Positions 7,753-15,698 are shown, numbered from the stretch's first letter. The stretch is 41,331 bases of DNA from CAYUIG01 sp964444685 (GCA_964444685.1 CAYUIG010000031.1:1-41331), one strand, 5' to 3'. Numbers and translations are program-made. The notes: generated from the letters alone by a model not told the origin.

Positions 7753-8307
7753 TCAGGGGCGGACGACGCGCAGGCAGGAGACCTGGCGGATCCAGCGGGA
7801 GTGGCGCGACTCGCCGTCCATGATGATGCGGAACGGTCCTTCGGTCTCGGGCAGTGCTGCGCCGTCCAATGCATCGACGAGCAGCGTGATGCGATCGCTG
7901 AAGGACTCGTCCAGCTCGGCGATCGCGAACAGCGCGCGGTAGCCATCGCTCGCTTCGGCCACTACGGCCGCCGCGGCCATGCCGCCGCGCAGCGACTCCA
8001 TCGGCACGCCCGCCTGCACGAGGATGTGCCGCACGGGCACGCCTTCGTACTCCACTATAGCGCCCTCGCGGTCCGTGACCTGAACCCGCTCGCGCGGCAT
8101 GCCCGCGAGGTCTGCCGCCCGCAGATCCAGCGGCCGCTCGACCTCGCCCCGCACGAACACCACCCCCGCCACCGGCGCCGGACACGCCGCCGTTTCCTGG
8201 GCCGCAGCCAACCCGGGCAAGAGGAGCAGGGGTAACGCCAGAGTTCCCGCAGTTACCAGACTCCAGACTCCAGACTCCCGACTCCCGACTCGAATTACGC
8301 GACGCAC
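7753..8307 (-). CDS. Secreted oxidoreductase molybdopterin-binding-fold protein
   Basis: About 184 residues with a signal peptide (LALPLLLLPGLAAAQ, cleavage after AAAQ). The mature part resembles the small stand-alone molybdopterin-binding domain of sulfite-oxidase-like proteins: VFVRGEVERPLDLRAADLAGMP, then VEYEGVPVRHILVQAGVP, and at the end GPFRIIMDGESRHSRWIRQV. The cysteine ligand of true sulfite oxidases is not evident, so it may be non-catalytic. The start is GTG 8307, one base after the upstream pterin dehydratase stop. Codons 6-17 are written in a 7-bp tandem repeat (8256-8290) that forms the positively charged n-region. No start codon follows the repeat before the hydrophobic core, so the repeat seems truly coding. 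Confidence 0.75.
   Translation of the reverse strand: MRRVIRVGSRESGVWSLVTAGTLALPLLLLPGLAAAQETAACPAPVAGVVFVRGEVERPLDLRAADLAGMPRERVQVTDREGAIVEYEGVPVRHILVQAGVPMESLRGGMAAAAVVAEASDGYRALFAIAELDESFSDRITLLVDALDGAALPETEGPFRIIMDGESRHSRWIRQVSCLRVVRP
8256..8290. repeat. Heptad repeat array A (5 units, inside signal-peptide coding sequence)
   Basis: Plus strand: three CCAGACT units, then two CCCGACT units. It lies at codons 6-17 of the minus-strand gene starting at 8307. The same heptad occurs at 26073-26292, 35391-35513 and 36285-36319. Confidence 0.9.
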
Positions 8308-8308
8308 C

Positions 8309-8593
8309 TCAGGCCTCCAGCAGACGGTCGATGCGCCGGGCCAAATCCATGTCCTTGTCGGTCAGCCCGCCGGCCGAGTGCGTGGACAGGGACAGCGTCA
8401 CGCGGTCGTAGTTGACCAGGATGTCGGGGTGGTGGTCGGCCTCCTCGGCCAAGCCGGCGACTTCGGTGACGAAGCCGATGGCGGCGGTGAACGAGTCGAA
8501 CTTGAAGCTCCGGCGGATCTCCTGCCCGTTACGGGTCCACTGATCGAGGGCGGCCATGCGCTGGCGGATCTGATCGTCGGAGAGGAGGGCCAT
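8309..8593 (-). CDS. phhB: 4a-hydroxytetrahydrobiopterin dehydratase (pterin-4a-carbinolamine dehydratase)
   Basis: A 94-residue PCD/DCoH protein that dehydrates 4a-hydroxy-tetrahydropterin, either for BH4 recycling or as a Moco-linked protein. The catalytic motif is visible as EADHHPDILVNYDRV, then STHSAGGLTDKDMDLA, with the paired histidines, the later histidine and the aspartate. ATG 8593 has GGAG 5 nt upstream. The downstream gene begins one base after its stop and encodes a molybdopterin-fold protein, which fits the proposal that some bacterial PCDs serve molybdopterin enzymes. No phenylalanine hydroxylase lies nearby. Confidence 0.94.
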   Translation of the reverse strand: MALLSDDQIRQRMAALDQWTRNGQEIRRSFKFDSFTAAIGFVTEVAGLAEEADHHPDILVNYDRVTLSLSTHSAGGLTDKDMDLARRIDRLLEA

Positions 8594-8708
8594 GGGGACT
8601 CCTGCGTTCGGGACGGGTGCGCGGATCATGCGCCGATCCGCCGGTGCGGGCAAGCCCGTGCGGCGCATTGCCTTTTGATGGACCCGCGGGCAGCTTACTC
8701 TTCGCGCT

Positions 8709-9686
8709 GTGGAAAAGCGGGTGCTGGTCACGGGCGCGACGGGATTCGTCGGCTCCCACGTGGTGGAAGCCTTCGCCGGGGGCGGCTGGCGGGTCCGGGC
8801 GCTGGTGCGCGACGAGGCGCGCGCCGCGCGGCTGAAGCAGGCCGGCGTCGAGCTCGCGATCGGGTCCCTGGAGGACGCGGAGTCGCTCCGGTCTGCGGTG
8901 GCGGGCGCCGGCGTGGTTGTCCACCTCGCGGCCGCGACACGCGCGCCGTCGCCCGAGGCGTTCGAGCGGGTGAACGCAGCCGGTACCCGGCACGTGGTCG
9001 ATGCACTGCTGGCGGACCCCGAAGCCCGCAGGCTGGTGTACCTTAGCTCGCTTTCGGCCGTCGGGCCGGCGGCGGGCGGACGACCGGTCCGCGCCGGCGA
9101 CACCCCGCGGCCGCTCGGTGCGTACGGCAGGAGCAAGCGGCAAGGCGAGGAGATCGTCCTCGCGGCCGCCGACAGGATCGATACGGTGGTGCTGCGGGCG
9201 CCCGCGGTCTACGGCCCGCGCGATCGCGACCTCTTCACCTTCTTCCGCCTCGCCGCGATGGGGGTCCTTCCCCTCCCGACGGGTCCGGAGCGGCGGATCC
9301 AGATGGTGCACGTGCGGGACCTGGCCGAGGCGGTCGTGAAGGCGGCGGAATCGTCCGCCACCGGGATCTTCCACATCGCGGAGCCGCGGGATCATGCGTG
9401 GGGCGATGTGCTGGCGCTGATGTCGGACGCGGTCGGGCGAAAGGGTCGCATCGTGCCGCTTCCGGGTGGTATGGTGCGGGCGGCCGGCGCGGTGAGCGAG
9501 TCGTGGTCGCGGCTGCGCGGTGTGCCGGGTGTGTTCGACCGCGACAAGGCCAGCGAGCTGCTGGCCGACGGATGGCTGTGCGAAACCGACGCCGCGCGCG
9601 TCGAACTGGGATTCACGGCGCGTACGTCTCTCGCGGAGGGGCTGCGCGAAACGGCGGAGTGGTATCGCCGCGAGGGCTGGCTGTGA
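8709..9686 (+). CDS. NAD(P)-dependent epimerase/dehydratase, candidate ceramide reductase (CerR-like)
   Basis: A 325-residue extended short-chain dehydrogenase. The N-terminal Rossmann motif is VTGATGFVGSH (residues 7-17); the catalytic Ser lies in VYLSSLSAVG and Tyr139/Lys143 in AYGRSKRQGEE. The start is GTG 8709. It is followed 52 nt later by serine palmitoyltransferase on the same strand. In Caulobacter the ceramide pathway uses an NAD-dependent epimerase-like reductase (CerR) encoded beside spt, so a role in reducing the 3-keto group is a reasonable inference from context. Sequence alone shows only the superfamily, and a sugar or steroid substrate is not excluded. Confidence 0.85.
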   Translation: MEKRVLVTGATGFVGSHVVEAFAGGGWRVRALVRDEARAARLKQAGVELAIGSLEDAESLRSAVAGAGVVVHLAAATRAPSPEAFERVNAAGTRHVVDALLADPEARRLVYLSSLSAVGPAAGGRPVRAGDTPRPLGAYGRSKRQGEEIVLAAADRIDTVVLRAPAVYGPRDRDLFTFFRLAAMGVLPLPTGPERRIQMVHVRDLAEAVVKAAESSATGIFHIAEPRDHAWGDVLALMSDAVGRKGRIVPLPGGMVRAAGAVSESWSRLRGVPGVFDRDKASELLADGWLCETDAARVELGFTARTSLAEGLRETAEWYRREGWL

Positions 9687-9738
9687 GCGCGTCGCCGCGA
9701 GGGCGTCGTGCCGGGAGCCCCTCCATGGGGATGGAATC

Positions 9739-10920
9739 ATGAGTCTCTTCCAGAAGTGCTACCGCTTCACCAAGGCCCGTGAGGTCATGGCGGCGGGGTA
9801 CTACCCGTACTTCGTGCCGATCGAGGAGTCGCACGACACCGAGGTCATCATCCGCGGCGAGCGGAAGCTGATGTTCGGGTCGAACAACTACCTCGGGCTG
9901 ACGCACCATCCCAAGGTGCTCGAGGCGGCGCGGGACGCACTCTACAAGTACGGCAGCGGCTGCACGGGCAGCCGCTTCCTGAACGGCACCCTGGACCTGC
10001 ACGAGCGGCTGGAAGAGCGGCTCGCGCGCTTCCTCAACATGGAAGCCGCGCTCGTCTTCAGCACGGGATTCCAGACGAATCTCGGCGTGCTCGCGACGAT
10101 CGTCGGCCGCGACGACCATCTCTATTCCGACAAGCTGAACCACGCGAGCATCGTGGACGGCGGCCGCCTGTCGCTGGGTACGGTGCACCGCTATCCGCAC
10201 GGCGACCTGCGCATCCTCGAGCGCGAGCTCGCGCGCACGCCCGCGGAGCAGGGCAAGCTGATCGTGACGGACGGCATCTTCTCGATGGAAGGGACGATCG
10301 TCGACCTGCCCGCGATCACCGCGCTCGCCGAGTTCTACGGCGCGGAGGTGCTGGTCGACGATGCGCACTCGTTCGGCGTGCTCGGCGAGTTCGGCGGCGG
10401 GACCGCGCAGCACTTCCACATGGAGGACCGCATCTCGCTGATCATGGCCACGTTCTCGAAGTCGCTGGGCGCGATCGGCGGCGTGGTGGCCGGGCCGGAG
10501 GATGTGATCCATTACCTCAAGCATCACGCGCGGCCCCTCATCTTCAGTGCGAGCAATCCGGCCGCATCGGTGGCGGGTGTGCTGGCCGCGCTGGACGTGA
10601 TCGAGAGCGAGCCGGAGCGCCGTCACGCACTGTGGCGCAACACGCGCCGCATGCAGGACGGGCTGCGCTCGCTCGGCTTCGACATTGGCAAGAGCGACAC
10701 GCCGATCATTCCCGTGCAGATCGGTGAGCTGGAGCGGATGATGATGTTCTGGAAGGAGCTGTTCGAAGCAGGGATCTTCTGCAACCCCGTGACGCCGCCC
10801 GCAGTACCGGAGAACTCGTGCCGGCTGCGCATCTCACTCATGGCGACGCACACCGACGACCACATCGACGCCGTGCTGGACGCCCTCGCGGTCGTCGGGA
10901 AGCGCATGGCCGTCATATGA
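9739..10920 (+). CDS. spt: Serine palmitoyltransferase (alpha-oxoamine synthase)
   Basis: A 393-residue PLP enzyme that condenses L-serine with a long-chain acyl thioester to give 3-ketosphinganine, the first step of sphingolipid synthesis. The N-terminal TEVIIRGERKLMFGSNNYLGL and GSGCTGSRFLNGTLDLHERL blocks, the Lys241 site in ATFSKSLGAIGG and the C-terminal FSASNPAASVAGVLAAL and ISLMATHT blocks resemble bacterial SPTs from Bacteroidetes more than BioF or Kbl. The start is ATG 9739 with a purine-rich GGGGATGG about 5-7 nt upstream. The next gene overlaps by 4 bp. Glycine C-acetyltransferase or AONS activity remains possible, but the neighbours support SPT. Confidence 0.85.
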   Translation: MSLFQKCYRFTKAREVMAAGYYPYFVPIEESHDTEVIIRGERKLMFGSNNYLGLTHHPKVLEAARDALYKYGSGCTGSRFLNGTLDLHERLEERLARFLNMEAALVFSTGFQTNLGVLATIVGRDDHLYSDKLNHASIVDGGRLSLGTVHRYPHGDLRILERELARTPAEQGKLIVTDGIFSMEGTIVDLPAITALAEFYGAEVLVDDAHSFGVLGEFGGGTAQHFHMEDRISLIMATFSKSLGAIGGVVAGPEDVIHYLKHHARPLIFSASNPAASVAGVLAALDVIESEPERRHALWRNTRRMQDGLRSLGFDIGKSDTPIIPVQIGELERMMMFWKELFEAGIFCNPVTPPAVPENSCRLRISLMATHTDDHIDAVLDALAVVGKRMAVI

Positions 10921-12038
10921 TCGAAGTGCGCGCGCTGGCGGGTCGGGCCGACCAGCGCGCGTTCATCCGGCTGCCCTGGCGGATCTACGCCGGGGATCCG
11001 GCGTGGGTCCCGCCCCTGATGCACGACGTGAAGAAGGTGATGGATCGGAAGCATCCGTTCCATCGCCACGCGGATGTCGAGTACTTCCTCGCGCGCAGGA
11101 ACGGCGAGGTGGTGGGACGCATCGCCGCGATCCACAATCGTGCGCACGTCGAGTTCCACGAGGAGCCGTGCGGCTTCTTCGGCCTCTTCGAGTGCATCGA
11201 TGACGTCGAGGTCGCGCGCGCACTGCTGAAGACCGCGGAACAGTGGGTGGCGGAGCGCGGCATGCGCATCATCCGCGGCCCGGTCAACCTCTCCACCAAC
11301 GACGAGCTGTACTCGCCCGGCGTCGTGATCGACGGCTTCGAGAAGCGGCCCGCGATCATGATGGCGCACACGCCGCCGTACTACGTGCGCCTGCTCGAGA
11401 CGGCGGGCTACAGCAAGGCGAAGGACCTGCTCTCGATCTGGCTCGACCTGCCCGTGCCGCCGCCGCGCTTCGTGCGCGGATCGGAGCGGCTGAAGAAGCG
11501 CGAACGCGTCGAGATCCGGCCGATCGACCTGAAGCAGTTCGAGCGCGAAGTGCGCATCGTCCAGGACATCTACAATGAAGCCTGGGAGAAGAACTGGGGC
11601 TTCGTGCCAATGACGGAGGCGGAGATCCAGAACCTCGCCATGCAGCTCCGGCCCGTGGTCGTTCCCGACCTCGTGCTGATCGCGGAAGTGGATGGCGAGC
11701 CGGTCGGCTTCGCGCTCGGTCTGCCGGACTACAATCAGGCGCTCGCGAAAGTGAACGGCCGGCTGTTCCCGTTCGGCGTCGCGAAGCTCCTCTGGCACAA
11801 ACGGAACATCAAGGCGATCCGCGTCATCACGCTCGGGCTCAAGCCGGGATACCGGCACCGCGGGCTGGACGCGATGCTCATCCTGCACCTCGTGCTCGGG
11901 GCCGCGCCCCGCGGCTACCCTAGAGGCGAATGTTCGTGGATCCTCGAGGACAACTGGGAGATGCGCCGGGGCCTCGAACGGCTCGGCGGCGAAGTGTACC
12001 GCACGTATCGGGTGTACGAGCGGGCGCTGATCGCGTGA
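10917..12038 (+). CDS. GNAT-fold acyltransferase, candidate bacterial ceramide synthase
   Basis: A 373-residue soluble protein. The N-terminal region (WRIYAGDPAWVPPLMHDVKKVMD) and the later stretch (EYFLARRNGEVVGRIAAIHN, RIIRGPVNLSTNDE) are typical of a conserved bacterial family annotated as GNAT. A second GNAT-like half (LIAEVDGEPVGFALGLPDYNQ, GLKPGYRHRGLDAMLILHL) contains a CoA-loop-like RHRG. ATG 10917 overlaps the SPT stop (ATGA), so the two are coupled. In Caulobacter the ceramide N-acylation step is done by a GNAT-superfamily enzyme encoded near spt. Assigning that role here rests on fold plus operon position and is inference. Confidence 0.75.
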   Translation: MIEVRALAGRADQRAFIRLPWRIYAGDPAWVPPLMHDVKKVMDRKHPFHRHADVEYFLARRNGEVVGRIAAIHNRAHVEFHEEPCGFFGLFECIDDVEVARALLKTAEQWVAERGMRIIRGPVNLSTNDELYSPGVVIDGFEKRPAIMMAHTPPYYVRLLETAGYSKAKDLLSIWLDLPVPPPRFVRGSERLKKRERVEIRPIDLKQFEREVRIVQDIYNEAWEKNWGFVPMTEAEIQNLAMQLRPVVVPDLVLIAEVDGEPVGFALGLPDYNQALAKVNGRLFPFGVAKLLWHKRNIKAIRVITLGLKPGYRHRGLDAMLILHLVLGAAPRGYPRGECSWILEDNWEMRRGLERLGGEVYRTYRVYERALIA

Positions 12039-12904
12039 CGCTGGGCCCGCGCGCGGCCGACAAGCTCGTGGCCGCGTATGCGGCCGTGTCCGCATTCGCA
12101 CTGCTCGGTCCGCACCGGCCGTCGTACTGGCCGCTGCTGCTGCTCGCACATGCGTTCGTTGCCGCTGCGGGATTCGGACTGATTCCCCTCGGCGGTTTCT
12201 GGCGACGCATCCACGCAGCCGCGCCGCGCGCCGCCGACTTCCTGCGCGCCGCATATCCGCTGCTGCTCATCCCGTTCCTCTACAGCGAACTGGCCATCCT
12301 CAACGTGGCGGTGTGGGGCGGCCATTACTTCGACGACAGCATCATCGCACTCGAGCAAGCGCTGTTCGGCGCACAGCCCGCACGCGACTGGGCGCCCGTG
12401 ATGCCGTGGGCGTGGCTCAGCGAGCCGCTGCACGCCGCGTACGTCGCGTACTACGGCATCATCTACCTGCCGCCGCTGCTCCTCCTGCTCGCAGGCAAGC
12501 GCGAAGCCTTTCATGCGACGGTCTTCGCTCTCATGCTCGCGTTCTTCGTCCATTACCTCTTCTTCCTCTACTACCCGGTGCAGGGGCCGCGCTACCTCTT
12601 CCCGCCGCCTGTTGCCGACGGTGCGCAGGGACCCGTGTACGCCCTCGCGCACAGGCTGCTCGAGGCGGGATCCAGTCGAGGTGCAGCGTTCCCGTCATCG
12701 CACGTGGGCGTGTCCGTCGCACAGACCCTCATGGTCGCGCGCTTCGCGCCGCTCTGGGCGGCACCTGTCGGAGTGTTGACGATCGGGCTCGGACTCGGTG
12801 CGGTGTACGGCGGATTCCACTACGGCATCGATGCGGTCGCGGGCCTGATGCTCGGCGCGGTGGCCGCCGCGGTCGCGCCACTGCTGCGACGCCGCCTCAC
12901 GTGA
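12035..12904 (+). CDS. PAP2/AUR1-like integral membrane phosphatase or phosphotransferase
   Basis: A 289-residue polytopic membrane protein with about six helices. The PAP2 signatures are recast as in AUR1/inositol-phosphorylceramide synthases: GAAFPSSHVGVSV (His223) and YGGFHYGIDAVAG (His262, Asp266), preceded by YYPVQGPRYLFPPP. The chemistry of the family is transfer of a phospho head group or removal of phosphate from a lipid. The start is GTG 12035, overlapping the upstream TGA by 3 bases. Placed just after SPT and the GNAT acyltransferase, it may attach or remove a ceramide head group; the lipid substrate is inferred, not shown. Confidence 0.82.
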   Translation: MTLGPRAADKLVAAYAAVSAFALLGPHRPSYWPLLLLAHAFVAAAGFGLIPLGGFWRRIHAAAPRAADFLRAAYPLLLIPFLYSELAILNVAVWGGHYFDDSIIALEQALFGAQPARDWAPVMPWAWLSEPLHAAYVAYYGIIYLPPLLLLLAGKREAFHATVFALMLAFFVHYLFFLYYPVQGPRYLFPPPVADGAQGPVYALAHRLLEAGSSRGAAFPSSHVGVSVAQTLMVARFAPLWAAPVGVLTIGLGLGAVYGGFHYGIDAVAGLMLGAVAAAVAPLLRRRLT

Positions 12905-13626
12905 ATCCGCGCCCCGGTTCGGTCCTGGCCGTTGCCGCAGCCACGCTGATGGTCTGGCTGGCGACACGCGATCTGCCGCTGGCCGCACGCACATGGACGA
13001 CGCTCCTGCTCGTGCCCGTGCCCGCGCTGCTCGTCGTGCAGGCGCGCGCACTCGCCTCGGTGGACGAGCTGCCGCGCATGCAGGTCTATGTGTCGTCGAT
13101 GGTGAGCCTCTGGTCTCTCGCGCTGATCACATTCGGCGCTGCGTACTTCTCGTCGATCGGCTTCGAGGAACTCGGGCTCGTGCAGACGGGTGTGCTCCAG
13201 CTCGTCGGCTGGACCGCCGTCGTGCTCGCGGCCGCGCTCGCCATCGTTGCCGTCGCGCGCGCACTCGGCATCCGCGAACCGCCGCTCGTGGCCGCACTGC
13301 TCCCGCGCACGCGACGCGAGAAGGTCACCTTCGCCGCGCTGTCCGTTACCGCCGGCGTATGCGAAGAACTCGTGTTCCGCGGTTTCCTCCTCGGCGCCGT
13401 GCTCACCGTCACGAACTCACTCGCGCTTGCACTGATCGTGTCTTCCGGCGCGTTCGGTGTGATGCACGCCTACCAGAAGCCCAGTGGTGCCGCCCGTGCC
13501 GCGTTCCTCGGGATGGTGCTCGCCATTCCCTTCCTCTCGACCGGCAGTCTGCTGCCGTCCATGGTCGCGCACGCCGGTGTCGACCTCCTGGCCGGTCTCG
13601 TGCTGCGCGACAGGCTTCTCCGCTAA
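12901..13626 (+). CDS. CPBP-family (CAAX/Abi-like) intramembrane metalloprotease
   Basis: A 241-residue membrane protein with about seven hydrophobic helices. The three CPBP motifs are present: EE155-156 and R160 in VCEELVFRGFLL, His189 in FGVMHAYQ, and His224 in MVAHAGVDLL. The start is GTG 12901, overlapping the PAP2 stop (GTGA), so it is the fifth gene of the lipid operon. The family includes prenyl-protein proteases and bacterial immunity proteins, and its role here is unknown. After the stop there is no terminator, but the 16-base block ACCTCCTGCGAACAAC recurs after another stop codon at 14933. Confidence 0.88.
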   Translation: MNPRPGSVLAVAAATLMVWLATRDLPLAARTWTTLLLVPVPALLVVQARALASVDELPRMQVYVSSMVSLWSLALITFGAAYFSSIGFEELGLVQTGVLQLVGWTAVVLAAALAIVAVARALGIREPPLVAALLPRTRREKVTFAALSVTAGVCEELVFRGFLLGAVLTVTNSLALALIVSSGAFGVMHAYQKPSGAARAAFLGMVLAIPFLSTGSLLPSMVAHAGVDLLAGLVLRDRLLR

Positions 13627-13710
13627 CCTCCTGCGAACAACATGTGAATTGAAGCTCAGACGCCGAGGTATGCGGTATGCACGAGTGATGCGCAGAGAAG
13701 GAGGCAACCC

Positions 13711-14202
13711 ATGGCCACACGCAAACGCCCCATCCGCGGGCTCCTCGAATCGGGCAACGGCGCAACGCGCCTGCTGGAACCGGCCGGCACAGGGATGAGC
13801 CTGCGCGACCTCGTCGGCCGGCTGGGTCACGAGAGCGGTGAGCTGATCCGCAACGAGATCTCGCTCGCGAAGCTCGAGCTGCGCGAGTCCGCGCAGGGCT
13901 ACGCGCGCGACTCGATCGGCATCGGCATCGGTGTCGCGCTGGGCGCAGCCGGCGCACTCGCGCTCGTCGCTGCGATGATCCTTCTGCTCGGCATGCTCAT
14001 CGGTGCATATTGGGCGAGCGCGCTCATCGTGGCCGTCGTGCTGATCGCTGCGGGTGCGTTCACCGCGAGGTCGGCGCTCGCACGGATGCGGCGGAGAGAC
14101 GTCGCACCGAAGGAGACGATCGAGTCGTTGCGCGCGGACCGCGACTTCGTGGCTGCGGAAGCGCGCGAGCTGAAGCAGGACCTGAAGGGAGGTGCGGCAT
14201 GA
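13711..14202 (+). CDS. Phage-holin-superfamily III (DUF1469/Act_Holin) membrane protein
   Basis: A 163-residue protein. A cytoplasmic amphipathic helix (LRDLVGRLGHESGELIRNEISLAKLELRE) is followed by two membrane helices (GIGIGVALGAAGALALVAAMILLLGMLIG and ALIVAVVLIAAGAF), then a charged C-terminal helix. This is the standard layout of the misnamed holin family widespread in chromosomes, usually an envelope-stress or cytoskeletal-type membrane protein. ATG 13711 has a strong AAGGAGG 6 nt upstream. The next gene overlaps by 4 bp and encodes a DUF883-like tail, a common pairing. There is no sign of a prophage. Confidence 0.85.
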   Translation: MATRKRPIRGLLESGNGATRLLEPAGTGMSLRDLVGRLGHESGELIRNEISLAKLELRESAQGYARDSIGIGIGVALGAAGALALVAAMILLLGMLIGAYWASALIVAVVLIAAGAFTARSALARMRRRDVAPKETIESLRADRDFVAAEARELKQDLKGGAA

Positions 14203-14381
14203 TCGGAGCCGAGCGGCTGCGCGGCGCGGGTGACCTGATGGAGCGCATGGGCGACGCGGTCCGCGACCAGGACTGGGACGAAATGCGCCAGCGGGTGGAA
14301 CGTTTCGTGGACGAGAAGCCGGTCCTGGCCGTCGGGATCGCGGCCGTTGCCGGGTTCCTGCTGGCGCGGATGCTCCGCTAG
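14199..14381 (+). CDS. Small membrane-anchored protein, YqjD/ElaB (DUF883)-like
   Basis: A 60-residue protein with an N-terminal charged helix (GDLMERMGDAVRDQDWDEMRQRVERF) and a C-terminal membrane segment (EKPVLAVGIAAVAGFLLARMLR). That tail closely resembles the end of YqjD/ElaB proteins, which anchor ribosomes at the membrane in E. coli, but the body is shorter than usual. ATG 14199 overlaps the upstream TGA (ATGA), with GGGAGGT before it. It is coupled to the DUF1469 gene. Confidence 0.75.
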   Translation: MIGAERLRGAGDLMERMGDAVRDQDWDEMRQRVERFVDEKPVLAVGIAAVAGFLLARMLR

Positions 14382-14513
14382 CGTCCGGGTCCCGGGGCCC
14401 CAGGCGTTTCCTCTACAGGAACCGGGAACCCATTTTGCAGGTTCCGGCGTATTGATGGACGGAGGCGGCGCCGCTCCCGGCGTCGCCCGGGAGTGCGCGG
14501 ACGGAGCCGGAAG

Positions 14514-14927
14514 ATGATTCTGCACTGCACGTTCGAGGAGTTGACGGCGCTCAGCGCCGCCGCCGAGCGTGCGCTCACGTCCGACGGCGGTGGTGTGGCG
14601 GCGCCTCCTCAGGTCGTGGCCGACCTCGAGGCCCTCGTCCCGCGCCTGACCGGCGACCTCTCCCTCGAAACCCTCGCCGACCAGCGCGCCGTCGAACGCG
14701 CCATCACGTTCGTGCACGAGGACATCCGCGAGCGGATGGACTCCGCGATCCTCGCGCACTACCCCGCGGCCGAGCCGGCCGTACTGTCCTACTTCGAGTA
14801 CGCCCATGTCCTCTCCGTGCTCGACCGGGTCCGTCGCCTGGGCGCCGAGATGCGTGCGCTCATCGAGCTCATGACCGGGCGGCCGGCGGACGAAGAGGCG
14901 GCGCGCTCCTTCGCGTTCCCTGATTAG
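14514..14927 (+). CDS. Hypothetical protein, about 137 aa, alpha-helical
   Basis: A soluble, mostly helical protein with no signal peptide. ATG 14514 has GGAG 7 nt upstream. Visible blocks are ILHCTFEELTALSAAAERAL, LSLETLADQRAVERAITFVHEDIRERMDS and SYFEYAHVLSVLDRVRRLGAEMRALIELM. It looks like a conserved cytosolic family in this lineage, but I do not recognise a function. It is separated by 132 nt of GC-rich sequence from the preceding DUF883-like gene. Confidence 0.7.
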   Translation: MILHCTFEELTALSAAAERALTSDGGGVAAPPQVVADLEALVPRLTGDLSLETLADQRAVERAITFVHEDIRERMDSAILAHYPAAEPAVLSYFEYAHVLSVLDRVRRLGAEMRALIELMTGRPADEEAARSFAFPD

Positions 14928-14953
14928 TCGCTACCTCCTGCAAACAACCACAG

Positions 14954-15078
14954 TTCACCACACAGCCGCAGTGGGCGCTGAGGGGTTCCCGAGCGTCCAT
15001 GTCGCCGCCCGCGAAATCCAACGCACGAAACAACTTCCAACTCGTCCGTTCTCTGCGCCCTCCGCGGCTCCGCGGTGA
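14954..15078. repeat. Imperfect palindromic dispersed element, copy 2
   Basis: The left arm 14954-14982 (starts TTCACCACACAGCC) pairs with the right arm 15051-15078 (ends CTCCGCGGTGA) at about 22 of 29 positions, around a 68-bp centre unrelated to that of copy 1 at 1401-1497. The sequence 14928-15160 contains no gene. Just before the left arm is the 16-base block ACCTCCTGCAAACAAC (14933-14948), also seen at 13626-13641. Confidence 0.65.
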
Positions 15079-15160
15079 TTGCCGCTCCTTTCATCGCCGA
15101 GACTCGATGGCCTCGTTCGTGCCACGTATTTTGTAGCGAACCCGAGAACGGAGTGCGCAT

Positions 15161-15490
15161 ATGAAGACGATGCGTGCGATGGCGGTAGGGCTGGCGGCTC
15201 TGGCGGCGGGCGGGTGTTCGCGTGCGGCCATGATTGACTCGCCCGGACCGGCGTACACGGTCAATGTCGACAACCGGACGTCCGAGGACCTGATCGTCAC
15301 CTACGACGATGGCGGGGGCCCGAGGACGCTCGGCACGGTGAGGGCGGGCGGGACGGAACGGTTCGTCGTCGCAACGCGCGCCACGAGAGTCGAGATCCGC
15401 GGCCAGAGCACGACGGGGTCGCGCAGGGTCGGTCCCTACCAGGTGGATCTGGGCCCGGGTTCGACGCCGACCGTAGTGCTGAGCGGATGA
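15161..15490 (+). CDS. Small lipoprotein, function unknown
   Basis: A 109-residue protein. The signal is MRAMAVGLAALAAGGC with a lipobox cysteine (Cys19), so it should be lipid-anchored. The mature part is beta-rich (YTVNVDNRTSEDLIVTYDDGG, TLGTVRAGGTERFVV, VGPYQVDLGPG), which suggests one small sandwich domain. ATG 15161 has GGAG at 15150-15153, 7 nt upstream. It stands alone between the palindromic element and the transglycosylase gene. No family is recognised. Confidence 0.8.
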   Translation: MKTMRAMAVGLAALAAGGCSRAAMIDSPGPAYTVNVDNRTSEDLIVTYDDGGGPRTLGTVRAGGTERFVVATRATRVEIRGQSTTGSRRVGPYQVDLGPGSTPTVVLSG

Positions 15491-15698
15491 GTCTTCGGGG
15501 ATCCTTCGGTTCCGGGGCGGTGTAAACAGCACGGTTCCAGCGCCGGAACGGACCCTGCAGGGGTTCGGTTAAGTGGTGCTGGGTGTTAGATTTAGGGGAT
15601 TCGAGGGCGCCCTCCGGGGCGTTCTGTCGTGATGGGGCCCCGCCTTCGGGCCGGGCCGCATGCAGATCACACAACACCCCAACCCGGAAGGAGCCGCG

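Noticed and set aside
13711..14202. Holin annotation as a sign of prophage
   Set aside because: The DUF1469 family is mostly chromosomal, it is paired with a DUF883-like gene, and no phage gene is near.
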